This document shows positions 6,578 through 11,587 of a DNA stretch of 11,587 nt, piece after piece. The stretch comes from 2-01-FULL-49-22 sp036507655 (GTDB lineage Bacteria > Patescibacteriota > Saccharimonadia > Saccharimonadales > UBA10212): the NCBI GenBank assembly GCA_036507655.1, contig DATCIS010000016.1:1-11587 (forward strand). The letters are read 5' to 3'. How positions within the stretch are numbered: position 1 is the first letter of the stretch; every line of letters begins with the position of its first letter. The notes under the pieces were generated by a model that was not told the origin of the DNA, ran no database searches, and worked only from the letters and a program-made list of their open reading frames with translations. The translations under genes were made by a program, and so were the position numbers.

Positions 6578-8194
6578 ATGGTGCCTAGGAAAAAGGCGCA
6601 GACTAAGTTTATATTTGTGACCGGCGGCGTATTATCTGGTGTCGGTAAAGGTATCACTGCTGCTTCCATCGGCACAATCCTTAAAGCCCGCGGCCTATCG
6701 GTCAATATCCAAAAGTGTGACCCCTACCTAAATGTTGATGCCGGTACACTCAATCCGGCGGAACACGGCGAAGTTTTTGTAACCGCCGATGGCGCTGAAG
6801 CCGACCTTGACCTCGGGCACTATGAGCGCTTCTTAGACATGGAACTGACATCGGCCAGTAGTCTGATGTCCGGCCGGATCCTAGGAAAGGTGATTACTGA
6901 TGAGCGCGCCGGTAAATACCTCGGTAAAACCGTCCAAATTATCCCCCATGTAACTAATAGCATCCAAGAAGCCATAGCAGCTACAGGCAGAGGATTTGAC
7001 GTCCATATCGTCGAAATCGGCGGCACAGTCGGCGACTACGAATCACTAGCCTTTATTGAAGCCATCCGCGAGATGGGGCTGAAGCTCGGTCCCGATAACT
7101 GCCTATTCGTCCATGTGGCCTATATGCCTTATCTAGGCGCCAGCGGCGAGTTTAAGACCAAGCCAGCCCAAAATTCGGTGCGTGAACTCAGGGGACTGGG
7201 TATTGTGCCGGATGTCTTGGTAGCCCGCAGCGAAGTCAAGCCGCCGAAATCGGTCTTGTCTAAGCTGAGTTTATTTTCCGGCGTCAGCCCAGATGCTATA
7301 GTGCTTCTGCCAAATGCGCCAACCATCTACCAGGTGCCACTGACACTCGAAGAAGCCAAAATCGCCAACGTTATAACCCGCAATTTAGGCCTAAGAACGG
7401 ACCGGCCTGACATCAAAGCTTGGCAGACAGTAGTCAAAAGCGCACTGACTAAATACCGCAGAACACTTCGTATCGGCGTCATCGCCAAATATTTTGATCA
7501 TCTAGACACCTACATGTCGCTATCTGAGGCTCTAATAGCCGCCGGCTGGGCTAATGATGTTAGGGTTGAAATCGTCTGGATCGATGCCCAGGCCCTGGAA
7601 AAAGATGCCGAAGCTCGAGAAAAACTTAGTGATTTTGACGGCCTAGTTGGCCTGCCAGGATTCGGCTCCCGCGGCGGTGAAGGCAAGATTTTTGCCGCCG
7701 GTGCTGCTTACGCGCATAAAATACCTTATCTTGGCATTTGCTTAGGTATGCAGATGTCGGTTATAGCCATGGCCAGACGCGCCGGATTGAGTAAGGCCAA
7801 TTCTACCGAGTTTGACGCCAAAACTCCTCACCCAGTCATAAGTACTATGGCAGAGCAGGTAGGCAAAGAAAATACCGGCGGTACCATGCGGCTTGGCGAT
7901 TACGAAGCTGTTTTAGCCCGTGGGACTTTGGCCAGAAAATTATACGGCCAGGAAAGTATCCTCGAGCGCCACCGGCACCGTTATGAGGTCAATAACTCCT
8001 ACCGCGACCAGTTTGAAAAATGGGGGTTGACAATATCCGGTACCAGCCCCGACGGAACGTTGGTTGAAATGATTGAGTCGCCGAATCATCCGTTCTTCAT
8101 CGGCACACAGGCACATCCTGAATTCCGCTCACGACCCAACCGGCCGCACCCGCTGTACAGCGGTTTTATCCAAGCAGCGCTTGTAAAAAAATAA
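6578..8194 (+). CDS. pyrG: CTP synthase (glutamine hydrolysing)
   Basis: This 538-residue cytoplasmic enzyme makes CTP from UTP, ATP and glutamine. The N-terminal synthase domain (about 9-275) has the ATP-binding GGVLSGVGKG (16-25), HGEVFV (63-68) and DLDLGHYERF (76-85). The C-terminal class I glutamine amidotransferase domain (about 295-535) has nucleophile Cys388 in GICLGMQ and catalytic His513 and Glu515 in AHPE. Length is close to the E. coli enzyme (545). The oxyanion-hole segment usually reads PGGFG; here it reads LPGFG (359-363) at the same alignment length. The start could be ATG 6578 or GTG 6581, two codons that differ by one residue; the ribosome binding site fits the GTG better. 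It has its own promoter and terminator-bounded context, with no pyrimidine genes beside it. Confidence 0.97.
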   Translation: MVPRKKAQTKFIFVTGGVLSGVGKGITAASIGTILKARGLSVNIQKCDPYLNVDAGTLNPAEHGEVFVTADGAEADLDLGHYERFLDMELTSASSLMSGRILGKVITDERAGKYLGKTVQIIPHVTNSIQEAIAATGRGFDVHIVEIGGTVGDYESLAFIEAIREMGLKLGPDNCLFVHVAYMPYLGASGEFKTKPAQNSVRELRGLGIVPDVLVARSEVKPPKSVLSKLSLFSGVSPDAIVLLPNAPTIYQVPLTLEEAKIANVITRNLGLRTDRPDIKAWQTVVKSALTKYRRTLRIGVIAKYFDHLDTYMSLSEALIAAGWANDVRVEIVWIDAQALEKDAEAREKLSDFDGLVGLPGFGSRGGEGKIFAAGAAYAHKIPYLGICLGMQMSVIAMARRAGLSKANSTEFDAKTPHPVISTMAEQVGKENTGGTMRLGDYEAVLARGTLARKLYGQESILERHRHRYEVNNSYRDQFEKWGLTISGTSPDGTLVEMIESPNHPFFIGTQAHPEFRSRPNRPHPLYSGFIQAALVKK

Positions 8195-8329
8195 AACGGT
8201 TCTGCTTGGCTTAGTACAAGGAAGGACTGAGCAACGGACAGAAGCGTATTTCAAGATACGTTGAAGGAGTAGCGGAAGCCCTGACGCAGTAATACGCCAA
8301 GAGCACTTTAGTGCGGCAGAACTGTTTTA
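8192..8329 (+). ncRNA. Candidate structured RNA closed by a 14-bp inverted repeat
   Basis: A 14-nt arm at 8192-8205 pairs with 8316-8329, with one G-U wobble (8198/8323) when read on the + strand; the - strand would have a C-A mismatch there. The outer ends coincide with the stop codons of pyrG (8192-8194) and rpmA (complement of 8327-8329). Inside, UUGGC (8206-8210) can pair with GCCAA (8296-8300), UUAGU (8211-8215) with ACUGA (8226-8230), GCGUAU (8244-8249) with AUACGU (8256-8261), and GCAC/GUGC (8303-8306 and 8311-8314) form a tight hairpin. Unpaired stretches are purine rich on this strand. The 3' arm ends in GTTTTA, so part of its role may be termination in either direction. I could not match it to a known family. 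A non-autonomous element with terminal inverted repeats is the main alternative. Confidence 0.45.
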
Positions 8330-8599
8330 CTCGACGGTAACTTCGGTGCGGGGCACGCTTCTGCCGCTAAAGCGTTTAACTTTTCGAGAATTGAATTTAA
8401 CTACACCATCTTTGGCAGCATGAATCGTAAAATCGCGGGCTAAAAACGTACCGTGGCCGGCCCGCTTACTAAGCCCTATCTGCCGCACCAGCACATCGCC
8501 GGTTTTGACCTTCTCTCCGCCAACGACTTTAAGCCCGAGCCGTTGGCCGGGGCTGTCGTGAATGTTTTTGGCGGTACCGCCGGCCTTAGTCTTACTCAT
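8327..8599 (-). CDS. rpmA: 50S ribosomal protein L27
   Basis: This 90-residue protein has the bacterial L27 pattern: KAGGTAKNIHDSPGQRLGLK near the N-terminus, then a GGEKVKTGDVLVRQ core, an AGHGTFLARDFTIHAAKDG segment and a basic C-terminus. L27 lies by the peptidyl-transferase centre of the large subunit, where its N-terminal tail approaches the tRNA ends. Length is near the E. coli protein (85). The start is fixed by GGAG (complement of 8608-8611) 8 nt upstream and by a TAATG overlap with the methylase gene before it, which implies translational coupling. The rplU (L21) gene that usually precedes rpmA is not here. Confidence 0.96.
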   Translation of the reverse strand: MSKTKAGGTAKNIHDSPGQRLGLKVVGGEKVKTGDVLVRQIGLSKRAGHGTFLARDFTIHAAKDGVVKFNSRKVKRFSGRSVPRTEVTVE

Positions 8600-9798
8600 T
8601 ATTTCTTCTCCATAACTAATAGTTTCCGGGCGACGATTTGGCCTTCGCGATAGTAAACCAAATCCTCGCTGCCTGCGTGCTTAAACTTTACAATATTGTA
8701 TCCCATATCTGTTAATTTAGCAATAACCGGTAAATGGATGAATTGGCCGCCGGCTTTTCGCCAGGCCGGAACAGCCAGGCAAATTCTATGACCAGTGCTT
8801 AGTTGCGGGCTTAAGTTTTTTAAGAATTTTTCGATGACGGCATTGGTTTCTGAAACTATTCTTTTAAGGGTGAAATCATCTGGCATCCGAGCCAATGGAG
8901 GTCCTAAGTAAGTTTCACTAGCGGTTGCTGTGAACCGGGGCCATTGATAGTTGGTCGCATCGGCTACTTCTATGGAAACCTGGCCAGATATTTCCGGATA
9001 TTGCCGCAGTAGCCACTGCATATTTGTTTTCGCATACTGCGCCATACGCCGGTCAATATCCGTACCAAAGACGCTATACCCCATCAATAGCGATTCCTGC
9101 AGAATCACACCGGTGCCGCAAAAAGGATCCAAAATTCTAACTTTCTCACCCTGGTCTTTAATTTTGGCCGGAACCGCCAGGTTAATAATTTGCTGCGCCA
9201 GTTTTGGCGGCAGCATGCCGAGCCTAGGATCCCGGGCCGGCCGGGCCTGATCCCGGGCGGCGTAAGCCTCTATATCTTGGACGTATAGAGTCTGCGCCAG
9301 AGTGGTTTTACGGCCATCAGCCACAAAAATCAGTTCCCAGGCCCCCTTGTGGGTCAGCTTATTATGCAAAATTTGGGCGCTGGAAAGAACCGGGGACTTA
9401 TTTGGCACCACGCGCGCCGGTCGGCCGCTTTGCCTAATGACTTTTTTAATCTCGAGCAGTGAATGATTAATTTGGCCTGGGCTTACTCTTAGTCCATAGA
9501 CACTCAGGCCAAGAGTGAATTTACCTTCGGGCAGGTGCGCTAAATGTTTTGGGATATTGTCTCTTAAGTATTTCGTCAGATGCTGCCAGTCAGAGTAGGG
9601 GATCTGGGCCAGGGCCCTGGCGGTCTTGATGGTGCCGCCAAGGCGTTTGAAATTTATGCTGTCTGCCGCGATATCTAAAAGTGCCGCTTGGCCCAAGGGT
9701 TTTAGATGTTCAGCGCCATACAGACTTTCAAGTTCAGCCAGTCCTAGCTTAGGCTGGCGCCCCAATATACACAAACTTTTAGCCTCAAACTCACTCAT
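8599..9798 (-). CDS. TRM11/THUMP-like SAM-dependent RNA methylase (UPF0020 family)
   Basis: This 399-residue protein has an N-terminal RNA-binding-like half (about 1-175, with a THUMP-like layout ending in KGAWELIFV at 151-159) and a C-terminal class I methyltransferase. The linker RDPRLGMLPPKLAQQIINLA (189-208) is characteristic of TRM11-type enzymes. Motif I is DPFCGTG (224-230), and an acidic SAM-binding residue sits in GTDID (245-249). VADATNY (278-284) is the adenine-contact motif. TRM11 enzymes methylate the N2 of guanosine 10 in tRNA. The catalytic motif IV, normally (D/N)PPY, is replaced by ETYLGPP (295-301), so the exact reaction is uncertain. It is translationally coupled to rpmA downstream and starts 28 bp from a divergent gene. 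Confidence 0.85.
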   Translation of the reverse strand: MSEFEAKSLCILGRQPKLGLAELESLYGAEHLKPLGQAALLDIAADSINFKRLGGTIKTARALAQIPYSDWQHLTKYLRDNIPKHLAHLPEGKFTLGLSVYGLRVSPGQINHSLLEIKKVIRQSGRPARVVPNKSPVLSSAQILHNKLTHKGAWELIFVADGRKTTLAQTLYVQDIEAYAARDQARPARDPRLGMLPPKLAQQIINLAVPAKIKDQGEKVRILDPFCGTGVILQESLLMGYSVFGTDIDRRMAQYAKTNMQWLLRQYPEISGQVSIEVADATNYQWPRFTATASETYLGPPLARMPDDFTLKRIVSETNAVIEKFLKNLSPQLSTGHRICLAVPAWRKAGGQFIHLPVIAKLTDMGYNIVKFKHAGSEDLVYYREGQIVARKLLVMEKK

Positions 9799-9826
9799 AT
9801 ACTACTAATTGTAATATGATATTAGC
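9799..9826. promoter_or_regulatory. Divergent promoter region with two adjacent -10 elements
   Basis: Only 28 bp separate the divergent starts. On the - strand TACAAT (complement of 9808-9813) ends 9 nt before the methylase ATG. On the + strand TATGAT (9815-9820) ends 6 nt before the GTG of the YbhN-like gene. Neither start has room for a Shine-Dalgarno site, so both transcripts are probably leaderless. The hexamers are one base apart, so two RNA polymerases could not occupy them together. AATATGATATT (9813-9823) is an imperfect palindrome centred here. Confidence 0.5.
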
Positions 9827-10879
9827 GTGGACGATCCTCTAGAATTGCGTCAGCAGTCGCGACTGAAGATTTTTTTAACCATTGGTGCATTTATCGCGCT
9901 AGGTATTTTAGCCTACAGCCTGCGTCATCAGATTGCTGAAGCAATTCGCGACCTTGGCAGGGTTAACACGCTGGCGCTCCTGCTGATTATCCCTCTCAAA
10001 GTACTTAACTACGATGCTTATGCTAGGCTATACCGCAACTTATTCGCCATCGTCGGCAACAAAGTTGGCTATCGGCAGATGTACCGGCTCAGCCTGGAGT
10101 TAAGCTTTGTCAATTATGTATTACCGAGTGGCGGAATAAGCGGTATTTCCTATTTCACGGTGCGCTCGCGCTCGTTCGGTATTAGCACAGCTAAAGCTAC
10201 CTTGGCTCAGATCAGCAAACTGATACTATTGTTTGTCAGCTTCCAGCCACTACTGATCTTAGGCGTCTTTTTTTTGGCGCTTAGAGAACACGTCAATAAC
10301 CTGGTCCTGGTCACCGCTAGTTCCCTAATTACACTTCTAGTGGTGGGGACACTTCTGGGTATTTACGTCATTGAAAGTCGGCAGCGCATAAATAGCTTCC
10401 TAAGCTTTTTTACCAGAATCATTAACAGGCTCGTCAGAATTGTACGGCCACAGGCTAAAGACGTGGTTGATATGGAGCTGGCGCAGAATGCCTTCACCGA
10501 ACTGCATGAGAACTACCAGGTTTATAAGAAGAATTGGCGGGCATTAAAATATCCTTTTCTGCATACCATAACTGCCAACTTGACAGAGATTGCGGCGCTA
10601 TATATGGTTTATATCGCTTTTGGCGACTTGGTAAACATCGGCGCGGTGATTTTAGCCTATGCCGTGGCCAATTTCGCCGGCTTGATTTCTGTACTACCAG
10701 CCGGAATCGGTATTTATGAAGGCCTAATGACCGGTGTGTTGGTGGCCACCGGCATACCGGCCGGTTTAAGTATCTCGGTTACTATCATGTTCCGCTTAGT
10801 CACCATGATAATCCAGCTACCGCCTGGCTACATCCTTTACCAAAAGGCAGTCAGAGACGGCCTTACTAAAAAATTCTAA
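9827..10879 (+). CDS. YbhN/UPF0104-type integral membrane protein (lysylphosphatidylglycerol synthase TM domain family)
   Basis: This 350-residue protein has about eight hydrophobic segments and the two hallmarks of the flippase-like membrane domain of MprF and the YbhN family: LPSGGISG (99-106) and LPAGIGIYEG (290-299). TM segments lie at about 14-31, 47-61, 130-150, 156-182, 246-264, 272-290, 295-310 and 318-338. There is no aminoacyl-transferase domain, so this is not a full MprF; a role in lipid or isoprenoid-linked substrate movement is inferred from the family only. The start is GTG, chosen because the -10 element lies immediately upstream and a start further up is impossible in this gap. 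The methyltransferase gene follows after 3 bp, probably in the same transcript. Confidence 0.88.
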   Translation: MDDPLELRQQSRLKIFLTIGAFIALGILAYSLRHQIAEAIRDLGRVNTLALLLIIPLKVLNYDAYARLYRNLFAIVGNKVGYRQMYRLSLELSFVNYVLPSGGISGISYFTVRSRSFGISTAKATLAQISKLILLFVSFQPLLILGVFFLALREHVNNLVLVTASSLITLLVVGTLLGIYVIESRQRINSFLSFFTRIINRLVRIVRPQAKDVVDMELAQNAFTELHENYQVYKKNWRALKYPFLHTITANLTEIAALYMVYIAFGDLVNIGAVILAYAVANFAGLISVLPAGIGIYEGLMTGVLVATGIPAGLSISVTIMFRLVTMIIQLPPGYILYQKAVRDGLTKKF

Positions 10880-10882
10880 CCT

Positions 10883-11398
10883 ATGTGGTGGATTTTCTGG
10901 GCGGTTGTGGCCATCGGCGTTCTACTGGTATTGGCCTATATATTCGTTTTACCCTTCGGCGCACCGTTTTTGCCAACACTTAAAAAACAGAGTAGCGAAG
11001 CTCTGGATTTACTCGATCTAAAGCCTGGCCAGGTCTTCGTCGATTTGGGCTGCGGCGAGGGGAGACTATTGGCCATAGCCGCCTCAAAGGGGCTTCGGGC
11101 CGTAGGCTATGAGTTAAATCCCTTTTTGGTGCTTTATGCTCGGGGAAGAACACGTCGTTACGGCCAGCGGGTTAAAGTTAAATGGTCAAACTTCTGGCGG
11201 GCGGATTTGTCGGATGCTGATGGCGTCTTTGTGTTTCTAGTCGGCCACTATATGAAACGGCTGGATAAGCTACTTAATAAACATTCCAAAAATCACCAGA
11301 TTAAACTTGTTAGCAATGCCTTTAAGATTCCGGGCAAGATGCCGCTCCGCCAAAAAGGCGCACTCTATTTATATGTTTACCCCGCACCAAAAACTTGA
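10883..11398 (+). CDS. Membrane-anchored class I methyltransferase, FAM173-like
   Basis: This 171-residue protein has one N-terminal membrane helix (about 3-23) followed by a compact SAM-dependent methyltransferase. Motif I is VFVDLGCGEGRLL (51-63), and the acidic ribose-binding residue is Glu77 in AVGYELNPFLV (73-83). The anchor, the VDLG-G-GR glycine loop and the GYELNP block resemble the FAM173 family, whose eukaryotic members (ATPSCKMT, ANTKMT) methylate lysines of mitochondrial membrane proteins. A membrane-protein substrate is therefore possible, but this is inference from pattern memory. The start lies 3 bp after the YbhN-like stop without a Shine-Dalgarno site, so translation is probably coupled. 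The stop is TGA. The last five codons form one arm of an inverted repeat. Confidence 0.82.
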   Translation: MWWIFWAVVAIGVLLVLAYIFVLPFGAPFLPTLKKQSSEALDLLDLKPGQVFVDLGCGEGRLLAIAASKGLRAVGYELNPFLVLYARGRTRRYGQRVKVKWSNFWRADLSDADGVFVFLVGHYMKRLDKLLNKHSKNHQIKLVSNAFKIPGKMPLRQKGALYLYVYPAPKT

Positions 11399-11431
11399 TG
11401 CTCCATAACTCCGCCCAGGTTTTGGTGCGGG
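11381..11431 (+). repeat. 12-bp perfect inverted repeat spanning the methyltransferase stop codon
   Basis: CCCGCACCAAAA (11381-11392) and TTTTGGTGCGGG (11420-11431) are perfect complements separated by 27 nt. The left arm codes for the protein's PAPK end and the TGA lies in the loop. No T-tract follows the right arm on the + strand, so it is not a standard intrinsic terminator. It could protect the 3' end of the mRNA or act as a factor-assisted end. Confidence 0.6.
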
Positions 11432-11470
11432 CAGGCAAAGCCGATACTTCACAACCTTTACTAAATCATT

Positions 11471-11476
11471 TAACAT
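11471..11476 (+). promoter_or_regulatory. Possible -10 element of the gene at 11485
   Basis: TAACAT ends 8 nt before the ATG at 11485, repeating the spacing seen at prfB and ftsE. There is no Shine-Dalgarno site between. The hexamer is only a moderate match to TATAAT. Confidence 0.35.
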
Positions 11477-11484
11477 AAGCTTGA

Positions 11485-11587
11485 ATGATTGATAAAAACC
11501 AAACCGGCGGATTGGCGCTAGCCCTGATTAACTTGCTTTTGATTTTAGCGCTGGCGGCGGCCGGCGGGTTTGGCTGGTGGGCCTTCC
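11485..11587 (+). CDS. Exported or membrane-anchored protein, 3' end cut by window
   Basis: From ATG 11485 the frame stays open to the window end: 34 codons reading MIDKNQTGGLALALINLLLI and on through a long Ala/Gly/Leu-rich hydrophobic stretch (about residues 8-34). This is a signal anchor or a pilin-like N-terminal helix. The conserved Glu at position 5 of type IV pilins is not seen after the Gly pair, so a pilin call is not supported. The family cannot be recognised from this fragment. Confidence 0.6.
   Translation, partial: MIDKNQTGGLALALINLLLILALAAAGGFGWWAF

Noticed and set aside
8224..8298. A real 16S rRNA gene fragment
   Set aside because: Similarity is limited to two short blocks, the most conserved intervening 16S segment is missing, and the surroundings are intact protein genes.
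8192..8329. Terminal inverted repeats of a small non-autonomous transposable element
   Set aside because: There is no flanking target duplication, the outer ends are the stop codons of two intact genes, and no second copy lies in the window. It stays as an alternative only.
11381..11431. Standard rho-independent terminator
   Set aside because: The stem is strong, but the loop is 27 nt long and no T-run follows on either strand.
11398..11478. A 26-codon ORF whose ATG overlaps the methyltransferase TGA
   Set aside because: It has no Shine-Dalgarno site, overlaps the inverted repeat and the promoter of the next gene, and encodes no recognisable feature.

Overview
The window looks like chromosomal housekeeping DNA of a bacterium from the Patescibacteria/CPR radiation, most likely Candidatus Saccharibacteria (TM7) or a close relative. 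That placement is an inference from protein character and gene order: RF2, FtsE, FtsX, a coiled-coil CHAP hydrolase and an S41 protease in a row, an altered catalytic motif in a TRM11-like methylase, and many starts without a Shine-Dalgarno site. No 16S gene is present to settle it. A clear RF2 gene and two CDSs ending in TGA argue for UGA as a stop, which excludes the CPR lineages that read UGA as glycine. No mobile element, CRISPR array, tRNA or rRNA gene was found.

Layout, left to right on the + strand: the 3' part of an M16 zinc peptidase gene (1-1179); prfB (1219-2295); ftsE and ftsX (2321-3952); a secreted coiled-coil/CHAP peptidoglycan hydrolase of the PcsB/CwlO type (4071-5234); an S41 carboxy-terminal processing protease (5301-6530), followed by a short intrinsic terminator; and pyrG, CTP synthase (6578-8194). 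On the - strand, convergent with pyrG, lie a TRM11-like RNA methylase (9798-8599) and rpmA, ribosomal protein L27 (8599-8327), joined by a one-base stop/start overlap. From a 28-bp divergent promoter region the + strand resumes with a GTG-initiated YbhN-type membrane protein (9827-10879), a membrane-anchored FAM173-like methyltransferase (10883-11398), and the first 34 codons of an exported or membrane protein (11485 onward).

FtsE-FtsX-CHAP forms a coherent functional unit. An ATP-driven membrane switch controls an extracytoplasmic hydrolase whose coiled coil carries the break typical of FtsX-regulated hydrolases, and the S41 protease beside it may process envelope proteins. The TRM11-like methylase and L27 link RNA modification and the ribosome.

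The least explained stretch is the convergent junction between pyrG and rpmA. A 14-bp inverted repeat, whose ends are the two stop codons, encloses about 110 nt that can fold into a multibranched RNA with competing helices. It looks like a structured RNA rather than a plain bidirectional terminator, and I could not assign it to a family. Two short blocks in it resemble conserved 16S rRNA segments. A second notable pattern is the repeated placement of a -10-like hexamer 6-9 nt before start codons that lack a Shine-Dalgarno site, which suggests leaderless transcription.
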